A stretch of DNA of 52,795 bases, from NCBI GenBank assembly GCA_902786615.1, contig CADADE010000020.1, positions 1 through 52,795 of the forward strand, given 5' to 3'. The notes below the pieces were generated by a model. The model saw only the letters and a program-made list of their open reading frames with translations, was not told where the DNA came from and made no database searches. The number at the start of each line of letters is the position of its first letter. The stretch's first letter is position 1. The translations under genes and the position numbers were made by a program. The stretch is from Oscillospiraceae bacterium. GTDB taxonomy: Bacteria; Bacillota_A; Clostridia; Oscillospirales; Oscillospiraceae. Shown here piece after piece: positions 32,027 through 40,536 of the stretch.

Positions 32027-32851
32027 CTATTGCGTATCGTCCCGCTGCAGACAGAGCGCATAAAAGGCGACGGCGCTGGCCGCCGCGACGTTCAGGGAAT
32101 CCACCCCGTGGCTCATGGGGATGCGCACGGTGTAGTCGCAGGCGGCGATGGTGGAGGCGGCAAGGCCGTCCCCCTCGGTGCCGAGGACGACGGCGAGCTT
32201 TTCGATCCCCGGCAGACGCGGATCGGAGACGCTCAGGGAATCGTCCCGCAGGGCCATGGCCGCCGTCTGAAAGCCGAGGCTGTGCAGCAAAGCCTGCCAG
32301 TCGCCCGCGGGCAGATAGCTCCACGGCACCTGAAAAACGGTGCCCATGCTGACGCGCACCGCACGGCGGTAGAGGGGATCGCTGCCCTCGTTCGTGAGAA
32401 GCACCGCGTCCACGCCCAGGGCCGCCGCCGAACGGAAGATCGCCCCGAGGTTCGTGGGGTTCATCACGTTTTCCAGCACCGCCACACGCCGCGCCCCGCG
32501 GCAGAGCGCTTCCGCCGTCGGCAGCGCCGGGCGGCGCATGGCGCAGAGCATGCCGCGCGTGAGATGAAAGCCGGTGAGCCGGATCAGAACCGGAAGCTCG
32601 GCAGCGTAGACCGGCACGTCCCCGCAGCGGGCGAGCAGCTCCTTCGCCCGCCCCTCGATCAGCTTTTTCTCCATCAGCACCGATACTGGCACGCAGCCTG
32701 CGTCCAGCGCCCGTTCGATGACCAGGGGACTCTCGGCAATAAAAACGGCGTTGGCGGGATCGGCGCGGTTGAGAAGCTGGTTTTCCGTCAGCCGGGCGTA
32801 GAGATCCAGCGCGGGATCGTTGAAATCGGTGATGTCAAGGATGTTCGGCAT
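32027..32851 (-). CDS. SpoU/TrmH-family RNA 2'-O-methyltransferase
   Basis: 274 residues. The N-terminal substrate-binding domain (about 15-105) is followed by the SPOUT knot domain with VLENVMNPTNLGAIFRSAAALG, VVLGTEGDGL and VRIPMSHGVDSLNVAAASAVAFY. These bind AdoMet and methylate a ribose in rRNA or tRNA; the exact site cannot be read from sequence. It lies 71 bp after proS in the same direction, with a hairpin between them. Confidence 0.92.
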   Translation of the reverse strand: MPNILDITDFNDPALDLYARLTENQLLNRADPANAVFIAESPLVIERALDAGCVPVSVLMEKKLIEGRAKELLARCGDVPVYAAELPVLIRLTGFHLTRGMLCAMRRPALPTAEALCRGARRVAVLENVMNPTNLGAIFRSAAALGVDAVLLTNEGSDPLYRRAVRVSMGTVFQVPWSYLPAGDWQALLHSLGFQTAAMALRDDSLSVSDPRLPGIEKLAVVLGTEGDGLAASTIAACDYTVRIPMSHGVDSLNVAAASAVAFYALCLQRDDTQ

Positions 32852-32872
32852 GTTTATCTCCTGTCAGCAGCA

Positions 32873-32898
32873 GGGCGGGTACAAAACCGTACCCGCCC
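32873..32898 (-). terminator. Hairpin between proS and the methyltransferase gene
   Basis: GGGCGGGTAC pairs with GTACCCGCCC around 6 bases. There is no T-run on the minus strand, so it may be a processing or partial termination site. Confidence 0.45.
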
Positions 32899-32922
32899 GG
32901 ATGATATTTCCTATAATATGGA

Positions 32923-34359
32923 TTAATACGCAACGCCCCAGTAGATCATGGTCTTGGCGGGCTTGCCGCAGCAGGCGCAGACTTCGCCCAGCTTCTCCTG
33001 ATGGAAGGGAATGCAGCGGGAGGACATGCCTGCCTGCTCCTTCATCTTGAGCTCGCAGGCTTCCTCGCCGCACCACATGGTCTTGATGAAGCCGCCGTTT
33101 TTCTCCTGCAGCTCCCTGGCCTCTTCGATGGACTGGGCGGCGTAGATATGCTCGTCCAGGTTCTTTTTGGCCTTCTCGTAAAGACCCTGCTGCACGGCCT
33201 CCAGCAGCTCCGGCACCTTCGCGGTAAGCTGCTCGAGGGCGATGGGGGTCTTTTCGCCGTTGTCGCGGCGCACGGCCATGCAGATGTTATTTTCAATATC
33301 CTTGGGGCCGAGCTCCACGCGCAGGGGCACGCCCTTCATCTCATACTGGGCGCATTTCCAGCCGAGGCTGTTGTCGCTGTCATCGAGCTTGACGCGGATG
33401 CCCGCGGCCTTGAGCGCCTCGTACAGCTCGCCTGCCTTTTCCAGGACGCCGGGCTTGTGCTGTGCCACGGGGACGACCACCACCTGGATGGGCGCCACGT
33501 GCGGGGGCAGGACCAGACCGTTGTTGTCGCCGTGAGCCATGATGACCGCGCCGATCATGCGCGTCGTGGAGCCCCAGGAGGTCTGGAAGGGGTACTGCAG
33601 CTTGTTGTCGCGGCCGGTGAAGGTCACGTTGTAGGCGCGGGAGAACTTGTCGCCGAAGTAGTGCGAAGTCGCGCCCTGCAGGGCCTTGCGGTCCTTCATC
33701 ATGCACTCGACGGTGTAGGTGGCCTCCGCACCGGCAAATTTCTCCTTGTCGGTCTTGCGGCCGCGCACCACGGGGATGGCGAGAACCTTTTCAAAGAAAT
33801 CGGCGTAGCAATTGAGCTGCTGCTCGGTTTCACGCTTTGCCTCCTCGGCGGTCTCGTGGATGGTGTGGCCCTCCTGCCACCAGAACTCGCGGGAGCGCAG
33901 GAAGGGACGGGTGGTCTTCTCCCAGCGGATGACGGAGCACCACTGGTTGTAGAGCATGGGCAGCTCACGGTAAGAGTGCAGCACACGGGACCAGTGATCG
34001 CAGAACATGGTCTCGGATGTGGGACGGAAGGCAAGGCGCTCTTCAAGCTGCTCGCTGCCGCCCATGGTGACCCAGGCCACCTCCGGCGCAAAGCCGTTGA
34101 CCAGCTCGCCCTCTTTTTTCAGCAGACTTTCCGGGATCAGAACCGGCATGGCCACGTTGACGTGCCCGGTCTTCTTGAATTCACCGTCCATGATCCGCTG
34201 CATGTTCTCCCAGATGGCGTAGCCATAGGGGCGCAGAATGGTGAAGCCCTTGACAGAAGCGTATTCCACCAGTTCCGCCTTGCGGCAGATATCCGTGTAC
34301 CACTGGGCAAAATCGACCTCCATATCGGTGATCTGTTCGACTCTCTTGTCTTTTGCCAT
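32923..34359 (-). CDS. proS: Prolyl-tRNA synthetase, ProS type without editing insertion
   Basis: 478 residues. It charges tRNA-Pro with proline in the cytosol. Class II motifs are visible: LRPYGYAIWENMQ, the motif 2 loop (FRPTSETMFCDHW, RPFLRSREFWWQEGHT) and motif 3 (TTRMIGAVIMAHGD). The anticodon-binding domain and a C-terminal zinc-like domain (CGEEACELKM, CACCG) end in the Tyr typical of the eukaryote/archaeal-like class. ATG 34359 gives the family length; the longer ORF upstream is noncoding leader. Confidence 0.96.
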   Translation of the reverse strand: MAKDKRVEQITDMEVDFAQWYTDICRKAELVEYASVKGFTILRPYGYAIWENMQRIMDGEFKKTGHVNVAMPVLIPESLLKKEGELVNGFAPEVAWVTMGGSEQLEERLAFRPTSETMFCDHWSRVLHSYRELPMLYNQWCSVIRWEKTTRPFLRSREFWWQEGHTIHETAEEAKRETEQQLNCYADFFEKVLAIPVVRGRKTDKEKFAGAEATYTVECMMKDRKALQGATSHYFGDKFSRAYNVTFTGRDNKLQYPFQTSWGSTTRMIGAVIMAHGDNNGLVLPPHVAPIQVVVVPVAQHKPGVLEKAGELYEALKAAGIRVKLDDSDNSLGWKCAQYEMKGVPLRVELGPKDIENNICMAVRRDNGEKTPIALEQLTAKVPELLEAVQQGLYEKAKKNLDEHIYAAQSIEEARELQEKNGGFIKTMWCGEEACELKMKEQAGMSSRCIPFHQEKLGEVCACCGKPAKTMIYWGVAY

Positions 34360-34425
34360 AATAAACCCTCTCAATCGCCAGGGCCCTTGCCCCGCCGTAA
34401 TGTCGGCCGACGGCCGCAGAAACCT

Positions 34426-34454
34426 ATTGTAAAGCCGCAAACCATGCTTGTCAA
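34426..34454 (-). promoter_or_regulatory. Promoter of proS
   Basis: On the minus strand TTGACA (34449-34454), a 17-bp spacer and TACAAT (34426-34431). The leader is about 60 nt and shows no T-box. Confidence 0.65.
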
Positions 34455-34507
34455 CCACTTTTCGATCCGCTTTTTTGAACTTTCGCGCTTTTATCCCTAT
34501 TTTCTCC

Positions 34508-34536
34508 TTGACCAAATGACGCGGAGCGGGTATAAT
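34508..34536 (+). promoter_or_regulatory. Promoter of the DUF1700-like operon
   Basis: TTGACC (34508-34513), a 17-bp spacer and TATAAT (34531-34536). Confidence 0.75.
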
Positions 34537-34602
34537 TTCAGAGAATGCCGTAGGGGAAACGCTGAATCGGCGCTTCCCAAGAAACAACGGAGGTGAAGCC
34601 CC

Positions 34603-35784
34603 ATTAACAAGCAGAAGTTTCTCGCTGAGCTCGGAAGACTGCTGACCTTTATGTATGAAGAGGACAGGATCCGGGCGTTGGAGCTCTATGAAGATATATT
34701 CGATTCCACCGGCAACGAGACGGCTGTGTTGCAGCTTCTGGTCTCGCCGACGCGTCAGGCCGTGAACCTTGCCCGCGCCTATGACGCCAAGGAACGCAGA
34801 CTGCAGAACGACGATACCGACGCGCCCGCATACCTGCAGGTGATCGAGCAGCTTCGCCGGCAGGCAATGGCACTCTCGCCTGCCGCTGTCCGGCCCGAAA
34901 ACGCGCAGCCTTCGGCCGAACCGCAGAAACCCGATGATGATGTGAACCTTGACGGCTTCGTGTTTGAACCGGCGGGGGAAAAGGCGGACGCCGGGCTTCC
35001 TGACCCGGAGTCGCAGGAGATCAACGCTTTTCCCGATGAGGACCGCGAAAACCAGGCCGCGCCCCTGTCCGCTCCGCCTGCCATGGTACAGGAGAGCGAC
35101 AGGACCGCCCCCCAGCAGAATGTGGATGAATTTGCCGACGCGGTAGAGGCGTTCCTGGCCGATTTCAACATCAGCGATGAGGCTATCCGCGCCGGGGCTC
35201 CCGTACAGAATGCGGCCGATACAGGCGCTGCCAACACAAACAACTGGGAGACGCCGCCGGCTCGGGTACCGGATGAGGGAGCGGCAAACTGGGATCTTCA
35301 CGCGGGTGAGACCGCCGCCCCGGCGCAGCAGCCGGAGGATCCTGCGGGGCAGCTGTCCGCAATGCCGCCGCTGCGCGAGTCTGTGAGAAGACAGGCGGCC
35401 GCAATACCGGAGCAGAGCGCCGAAGCTCTGGAACCGAAGAAAACGGTCAGAAAGCCCGTCGTCGGGCTGCTGATCCTGTTTATCCTGCTGGCAATCCCCC
35501 TCGGCCTTGTGGGCGTGTCGCTGATTCTGGCCTGCGCGCTCATCTCCCTGAGCATGGGTGCGACGGGACTTTGCGCGGGCGCTTTCGGCCTCATGTCCGC
35601 TTTTACCGCATTCCCCGTGTTTGCGGATATCCTGCTGGTCTTTGGCCTGTCCCTGGCGTCGGCGGCAATCGGCCTGCTGCTGTTCTGGGCGTTCATATGG
35701 CTGTTGTTCGGGGGCATCCCCGGTCTGATACGCGGGATCTGCGCGCTTGCCCGCAAGCTCTGTTATAAGGAGGTGGCGGAATGA
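34603..35784 (+). CDS. DUF1700-like membrane protein with probable ATT start
   Basis: 393 residues if it starts at ATT 34603. That codon has GGAGG 9 bp upstream, and the next residues (NKQKFLAELGRLLTFMYEEDRIRALELYEDIFD) fit the N-terminus of DUF1700-type proteins, which begin MNKxEFL. The first ATG, 34651, lies 16 codons inside this helix and has no ribosome site. The middle (about 90-275) is an acidic, Pro/Ala-rich linker. The last 115 residues contain several hydrophobic helices (VVGLLILFILLAIPLGLV onward). DUF1700 proteins usually accompany PadR regulators; none is here. It overlaps the next small gene by 4 bp. Confidence 0.8.
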   Translation: MNKQKFLAELGRLLTFMYEEDRIRALELYEDIFDSTGNETAVLQLLVSPTRQAVNLARAYDAKERRLQNDDTDAPAYLQVIEQLRRQAMALSPAAVRPENAQPSAEPQKPDDDVNLDGFVFEPAGEKADAGLPDPESQEINAFPDEDRENQAAPLSAPPAMVQESDRTAPQQNVDEFADAVEAFLADFNISDEAIRAGAPVQNAADTGAANTNNWETPPARVPDEGAANWDLHAGETAAPAQQPEDPAGQLSAMPPLRESVRRQAAAIPEQSAEALEPKKTVRKPVVGLLILFILLAIPLGLVGVSLILACALISLSMGATGLCAGAFGLMSAFTAFPVFADILLVFGLSLASAAIGLLLFWAFIWLLFGGIPGLIRGICALARKLCYKEVAE

Positions 35785-35999
35785 AAAAAGCCTGGAGAGT
35801 CATTCTGGTGATCGTCGCCATCGCCATCACCGTCGGGGCGGTTTGCGCCGGCGTCGGCCTGCTGACAGGCGCGGACACCGACCGCATCGGCACGATCCTG
35901 GAGGAAAGAATCGCGGAGCAGTACAATGTGGACGCCTATGCTTTCATCCATGACTGGATCCCGGAGGCTGCGCATACCATACAGGACGGGCTTTTCTGA
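35781..35999 (+). CDS. Small membrane protein coupled to DUF1700-like gene
   Basis: 72 residues: an N-terminal membrane anchor (WRVILVIVAIAITVGAVCAGVGLL) and a short polar outside segment. The start ATG overlaps the previous stop (ATGA), so expression is coupled. In similar operons a DUF4097 adhesin-like protein often follows; this could be its truncated remnant. Function unknown. Confidence 0.75.
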   Translation: MKKAWRVILVIVAIAITVGAVCAGVGLLTGADTDRIGTILEERIAEQYNVDAYAFIHDWIPEAAHTIQDGLF

Positions 36000-36089
36000 G
36001 GAAGCCTGCACCCGCCTCCCGGAAAGCTTTGTGCCCGGCATCGCTGTTTTTCGATATATAAAAAGTATTCCCATGGAGAGAAAATCCAT

Positions 36090-36124
36090 ACCCGCGCTAT
36101 TCCGGCAGAGCCGGTGGAGCGGGT
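36090..36124 (+). terminator. Probable terminator
   Basis: ACCCGC-CT with AG-CGGGT encloses CCGGC-AGA-GCCGG, followed by CTTTGTC. It closes the DUF1700-like pair; no gene is seen from 36000 to 36182. Confidence 0.55.
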
Positions 36125-36182
36125 CTTTGTCACACACGATGACGGCTCATGGAGCCGCCAACATCACAGGGAGGATAAGAAC

Positions 36183-36407
36183 ATGAGTCTTCATGAAAAA
36201 CTAATCCTGCATGACTGCCCTTACTGCGGCGGCGCGGGCCTGCTGGAGGAAGAGCAGGGCTGGTGCTGGTATGCGATGTGCCTGGACTGCGGCGCGCAGA
36301 CCGCGCAGATCGAATATAAAAAACCGGAGGAGCGCGAAGCGGCTGCACAAAGCGCGGCGAATCTGTGGAACTTCGGCAAGATCATGCGCAGCGGCATCGG
36401 CGACTGA
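36183..36407 (+). CDS. Lar-like zinc-ribbon protein
   Basis: 74 residues. CPYCGG near residue 12 and CLDCGA near residue 33, with a Trp/Tyr-rich middle and a helical end (AAQSAANLWNFGK), match the Lar restriction-alleviation family commonly carried by phages and mobile elements. GGGAGG lies 8 bp before ATG 36183. No phage gene adjoins it, so it may be a domesticated or stray copy. Role in restriction relief is known only for the namesake. Confidence 0.75.
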   Translation: MSLHEKLILHDCPYCGGAGLLEEEQGWCWYAMCLDCGAQTAQIEYKKPEEREAAAQSAANLWNFGKIMRSGIGD

Positions 36408-36456
36408 GAGACGCGTCTCGGATTCACCGGGTTTTCCCCTGTGCATGGAGATATAG

Positions 36457-37167
36457 ATGGAAGGACACACTCGCATGATCGGATTCTATGACTATACCGT
36501 AATCCTGACCTATTTTTCGCTCCTGTCCGCAACGTCGGGGATCGTGGTATCCCTTTCCGGCGGCGGGCATCCGTACTACGGCTGTCTGTTTCTGCTCTTC
36601 TGCGGATTGTGCGACGCCTTTGACGGCAAGGTCGCCCGGACGAAAAAGGGCAGGACGAAGATGGAAAAAGACTTTGGCATTCAGATCGACTCGCTTTCCG
36701 ATCTGGTCGCCTTCGGCGTACTCCCGGCCTGCATCGGCGCGGCGCTGATCCGCGTTTCGCCCTACCTGACCAATGTGCTGGAGGGGATGCCGGTCCGCTG
36801 GGAGATTGCCTCCGGCAAATTCCTCCTGCATGCCTGCCTTGTCCTGTATGTGCTGGCTGCCATGATCCGCCTCGCCTACTACAACGTCACCGAGGAGGAG
36901 CGTCAGGAGAAGGAGAGCGGCGTGCGCAAGGAATATCTCGGCCTGCCCGTTACCTCTGCGGCGCTGATTTTTCCGCTGGTGCTGCTGATCCAGTATATGT
37001 CCAAGACGGACCTCACGCTGGTCTATCTTCTGGTGAGCCTTGTGACGGCGGTGCTCTTCATCAGCCCCGTCCGGATTCCGAAGCCCGGCATGCGCGGCAT
37101 TCTCATCATGGTCGGCATCGGAGCAGTGGAATTTTTCCTGCTGCTTCTGCGTAAGGTGCTGCTGTGA
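36457..37167 (+). CDS. pssA: CDP-diacylglycerol-serine O-phosphatidyltransferase
   Basis: 236 residues with about six membrane helices. It makes phosphatidylserine from CDP-diacylglycerol and serine. The CDP-alcohol phosphotransferase motif is seen as DAFDGKVAR, then DFGIQIDSLSD. Its stop overlaps the start of the phosphatidylserine decarboxylase gene, which supports serine as substrate. ATG 36475 is an alternative start. Confidence 0.93.
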   Translation: MEGHTRMIGFYDYTVILTYFSLLSATSGIVVSLSGGGHPYYGCLFLLFCGLCDAFDGKVARTKKGRTKMEKDFGIQIDSLSDLVAFGVLPACIGAALIRVSPYLTNVLEGMPVRWEIASGKFLLHACLVLYVLAAMIRLAYYNVTEEERQEKESGVRKEYLGLPVTSAALIFPLVLLIQYMSKTDLTLVYLLVSLVTAVLFISPVRIPKPGMRGILIMVGIGAVEFFLLLLRKVLL

Positions 37168-38039
37168 TGGAAAGACAGGGAATCAAACCCGCACCGGAGA
37201 GCGCCTCGCTCCGCTTTCTCTATGGAAAGCCCGCCGGTCGGGCGCTGCTGAAGCTTGCCGCCGCACGCCCGGTGTCGCAGCTTGCGGGGCGCTTTATGGA
37301 TTCGACGCTCTCAAGGCCGCTGATCCGCCCCTTTGCAAGACGGAACAAAATCCGCATGGTGGATTATGTCCCGCTTTCGTACCCCTGCTTCAACGACTTT
37401 TTCTGCCGCCCCATCCGCAAGGAGCTGCGGCCCATTGCGCAGGAGGACGACGCCTTCATGGCACCCTGCGACGGGTATCTGAGCGCTTACCGGATCACGG
37501 ACGGGCTGGTGCTGCCCATCAAACAGAGCAGCTATACGATCCAGGAGCTTCTGGGCGGCGATCCTGCGGCGGAGGCCTTCCGGGACGGGATCTGCCTCGT
37601 CTTTCGCCTGTGCGTGCAGCATTACCATCGCTACGCCTATGTGGACGACGGAAGGATCATCCGGCGGCGCTTCCTGCCGGGCGAGCTTCACACGGTGCGG
37701 CCCATCGCGCTTGCGGCGCTTCCGGTTTTCACACGCAACTGCCGGGAGTATATGGTCATGGATACGGCGCATTTCGGCAGGCTCTGCCAGATCGAGGTGG
37801 GCGCCATGCTGGTCGGACGCATCGAAAACTACAAGGGCGCCGGCGTAAGCTTTCGCCGGGGCGAGGAAAAGGGCCGCTTCCTCTACGGCGGCAGCACGGT
37901 GGTCCTGCTGCTGGAGAAGGATCGCGTACAGCTTGACGAGCTGCTTTTCGACAACACGGCAAAGGGGCTCGAAACCCCGGTTCAGATGGGGGAGACCCTC
38001 GGCAAAACGATAGGAAATCAGGAAGGGGCTGCTGGGTAA
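37167..38039 (+). CDS. psd: Phosphatidylserine decarboxylase
   Basis: 290 residues. It converts phosphatidylserine to phosphatidylethanolamine. The self-cleavage site that creates the pyruvoyl group is GGST near residue 248 (RFLYGGSTVVLLL); MAPCDGYLSAYRI and VQHYHRYAYVDDG hold the conserved Asp and His. Start ATG 37167 overlaps the pssA stop by one base, so the pair is translationally coupled and makes PE in two steps at the membrane. Confidence 0.93.
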   Translation: MERQGIKPAPESASLRFLYGKPAGRALLKLAAARPVSQLAGRFMDSTLSRPLIRPFARRNKIRMVDYVPLSYPCFNDFFCRPIRKELRPIAQEDDAFMAPCDGYLSAYRITDGLVLPIKQSSYTIQELLGGDPAAEAFRDGICLVFRLCVQHYHRYAYVDDGRIIRRRFLPGELHTVRPIALAALPVFTRNCREYMVMDTAHFGRLCQIEVGAMLVGRIENYKGAGVSFRRGEEKGRFLYGGSTVVLLLEKDRVQLDELLFDNTAKGLETPVQMGETLGKTIGNQEGAAG

Positions 38040-38372
38040 GCGGCTCCTTTTTCCGTAAAAGCATACATTTTATCCGTTTCAGCATGGAAAAACGACAACG
38101 CTGCAATTGACAATTTTTGCGGGGTGTGCGATAATACGGCATCAAAGGCGAGACCGCTCGGCTCCCACGCGCGCCTTTGATACCAAGGAACTGTGCAGAA
38201 ATAAGTTGAGCAAAGATGGCGCAGGATTTTTCACCTGCAGCGAGGCGGAAAATCGCAGGAATACTTTGTGTATTTTAAGATTTGACAACGAAGCTGCAGG
38301 CGAAAAAGACCAGCCAGATTGCACAAGTTATTTCGGAACAGATTCTAAGCAAAAAATAGGAGGAGAAATATT
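38040..38372 (+). promoter_or_regulatory. 333-bp intergenic region and leader of the DUF975 gene
   Basis: No gene is visible. A promoter TTGACA (38107-38112), a 17-bp spacer and GATAAT (38130-38135) starts a leader of about 230 nt. Near its 5' end lies CAAAGGCG (38143-38150) and CGCCTTTG (38172-38179), an 8-bp stem. The stretch 38220-38330 is A/T-richer and contains two related pieces (GCAGCGAGGCGGAAAA and GCTGCAGGCGAAAAA). Whether it is a dispersed repeat or a regulatory RNA is open. Confidence 0.5.
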
Positions 38373-39218
38373 ATGTGGGACAGAAAAGAATTAAAAAAGA
38401 AAGGCATGGCTGCCTTTAAGGCCAACTTCTGGAAGTGCGTTCTGGTTGCGTTTCTGCTGACCCTGTTCGTGGCGGGTACCTCCGCGAGCGCCAGCCGCGC
38501 TACCAGCAACGGCCTGAACAGCAGCAACAGCTACAGCTTTTCCGTCAGCTCCGATGGAGACGGCAACGTCTACATGGTTAACAATGAGAGCTATGACAGC
38601 CTGCAGGACGCCGTTTCCGCTGTCGGCGCTGCCGAGAACGTGAACCCTGCGAGCATCGAAGCCGTCAATGAAATGGTGACCATGCTCCAGTCCGATCCCG
38701 AGGTTCGCACCGCCATGGGCATGATGATGGCTGTGATCGGCGGTACGCTGCTTCTGATCGGCGTGATTGCCGTCGCGCTGCGCGTGCTGGTCTTCAACCC
38801 CATCGAGGTTGGCTGCCGCGGCTTCTTCAGCAGCAACACCAAGGCTCCCGCCGAGCTTGACGAGATGAAAGTCGGTTTCCACCCCTACGGCCGCACCGTG
38901 GGTGCCATGTTCCTGCGCGACCTGTTCGTTTGCCTGTGGAGCATGCTGTTCGTCATCCCCGGCATCATCAAGAGCTACTCCTACCGCATGGTTCCCTACA
39001 TCCTGGCAGAAAATCCCGAAATCAAGGGCAAGGAAGCCATCGACCTCTCCCGCAAGATGATGGACGGCCAGAAGTGGAACACCTTCGTGCTCGACCTGTC
39101 CTTTATCGGCTGGGATCTTCTCTCCTGCCTGACCCTCGGCCTGCTGGGCCTGTTCTACGTCAACCCCTACAAGTACAGCACCGGCGCGGAGCTGTACCAG
39201 GTTCTCAAGAACAAGTAA
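38373..39218 (+). CDS. DUF975 family membrane protein
   Basis: 281 residues. MWDRKELKKKGMAAFKANFWKC at the N-terminus and the C-terminal block (FVIPGIIKSYSYRMVPYILAENPEIKGKEAIDLSRKMM in part) are typical of DUF975, an integral membrane family of unknown role in Firmicutes. A long polar Ser/Asn loop (about 45-115) lies between helix 1 and helix 2. GGAGGAG precedes ATG. It is monocistronic. Confidence 0.88.
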   Translation: MWDRKELKKKGMAAFKANFWKCVLVAFLLTLFVAGTSASASRATSNGLNSSNSYSFSVSSDGDGNVYMVNNESYDSLQDAVSAVGAAENVNPASIEAVNEMVTMLQSDPEVRTAMGMMMAVIGGTLLLIGVIAVALRVLVFNPIEVGCRGFFSSNTKAPAELDEMKVGFHPYGRTVGAMFLRDLFVCLWSMLFVIPGIIKSYSYRMVPYILAENPEIKGKEAIDLSRKMMDGQKWNTFVLDLSFIGWDLLSCLTLGLLGLFYVNPYKYSTGAELYQVLKNK

Positions 39219-39226
39219 GACATAAC

Positions 39227-39257
39227 AAAACGCCCCGTCCTCGGACGGGGCGTTTTT
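39227..39257. terminator. Bidirectional terminator
   Basis: CGCCCCGTCC pairs with GGACGGGGCG around 2 bases, with TTTTT on the plus side and AAAA (T on minus) on the other. It serves the DUF975 and CDF genes. Confidence 0.9.
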
Positions 39258-39270
39258 GCATCTGGTCGGC

Positions 39271-40377
39271 TTAATCGGTATAGTCGGTGTCGAAGTTTAC
39301 GGTGATGGCATAGCCCGGGAAGATCGGAGCAAGCTCCTCCTGCAGCGCCTTGCACAGGCCCGCCTTGTCGCGCACGGTGAAGTCCACCAGCGCGTCGAAG
39401 CTGAGCGTTTTCTTCTCATCGTCAAAGTAAATGCCGTGGGTGCCCAGCACGCCGGGGTGCTTCATGGCGGCGGCGTTGATCTTCTCAAAGTCCGCCTTCC
39501 GCTCGGTCTCCACCGCGTAGAAGCCGACGGTCAGAAAGACATGGAACTTTTCCAGCACCTTTCGCTGGATTTCAAGCGTCAGCTTGTGGAGACTCCTCCC
39601 GTCGGCGTCGGCGGGCACCTCCACATGGATCGAGCCGATGGCATTGTCCGGGCCGTAGTTGTGCAGGATCAGGTCATAGGAGCCGAGTACGCCGGGCACG
39701 GACTCCACACACGCGCGGATCTGGTGGGTGATCTCACTGTCAGGCCGGGAGCCCATGATGTCGCTTACGGAATTCATCAGCATCTCAACGCCCGCCTTGA
39801 GGATGAACACGGAGATAACAGCGCCGATGATGCCGTCCAGGTTTACCTTGAAGATGAGGTTTATAAGCGCACCCACCAGCGTCGAGGCGGAGATGATGGC
39901 GTCGAAGCTCGCGTCCGAGCCGGAGGCGATCAGCGCCTCGGAATTGTATTTCTCGCCCTGGGCCTTGACATAGCGTCCGAGCAGAAGCTTGACGACGACG
40001 GCCACGGCAACGATGATGAGCGTCACGGGGCGGTAATCCGGGGTCTCGGGGTGGATGATCTTTTTTACCGACTCGATAAGCGAGGTCGCACCGGCGGCCA
40101 GGACGATGGCGGCGATGATCACGGCGCTGAAATACTCGATGCGCCCGTAGCCGAAGGGGTGATTCTTGTCCGGGCGGCGCTTGGCAAGCTTCACGCCCAG
40201 AATGGTGATGACCGAACTGAGGGCGTCGGTCAGGTTGTTGACCGCGTCCAGCACGATGGCGATGGAGTTGGAGAGAAGACCCACCATCGCCTTGAAGGCG
40301 GCGAGGAAGACGTTTGCCACAATGCCGATCATGCTGGTGCGGGTGATCTGCTGCTCACGGATTTTGCTGCTGTTCAC
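39271..40377 (-). CDS. Cation diffusion facilitator transporter
   Basis: 368 residues, a proton-coupled exporter of divalent metals in the cytoplasmic membrane. Six helices occupy about 15-205; metal-binding positions are in DAVNNLTDALSS (helix 2) and ASGSDASFDAI (helix 5). Two cytosolic ferredoxin-like domains follow (about 210-290 and 300-368); a second one is longer than the usual CDF of about 300. The metal cannot be told from these motifs. GTG start at 40377 with GGGGG upstream. Confidence 0.92.
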   Translation of the reverse strand: MNSSKIREQQITRTSMIGIVANVFLAAFKAMVGLLSNSIAIVLDAVNNLTDALSSVITILGVKLAKRRPDKNHPFGYGRIEYFSAVIIAAIVLAAGATSLIESVKKIIHPETPDYRPVTLIIVAVAVVVKLLLGRYVKAQGEKYNSEALIASGSDASFDAIISASTLVGALINLIFKVNLDGIIGAVISVFILKAGVEMLMNSVSDIMGSRPDSEITHQIRACVESVPGVLGSYDLILHNYGPDNAIGSIHVEVPADADGRSLHKLTLEIQRKVLEKFHVFLTVGFYAVETERKADFEKINAAAMKHPGVLGTHGIYFDDEKKTLSFDALVDFTVRDKAGLCKALQEELAPIFPGYAITVNFDTDYTD

Positions 40378-40536
40378 ATGGATGCCCCCTGTGTAGTTGG
40401 ATTTTTCACCCAGTATAGCACAAATTTTCCGTTTACACTACCGCTTTTTAAATTGCTGTGTTATAATAGGCAAAATCTTATCAATCCACATTGCGTGCGA
40501 ATGTGCCGCAAAACGCGGCGCGGGGAGGAGACTGCC

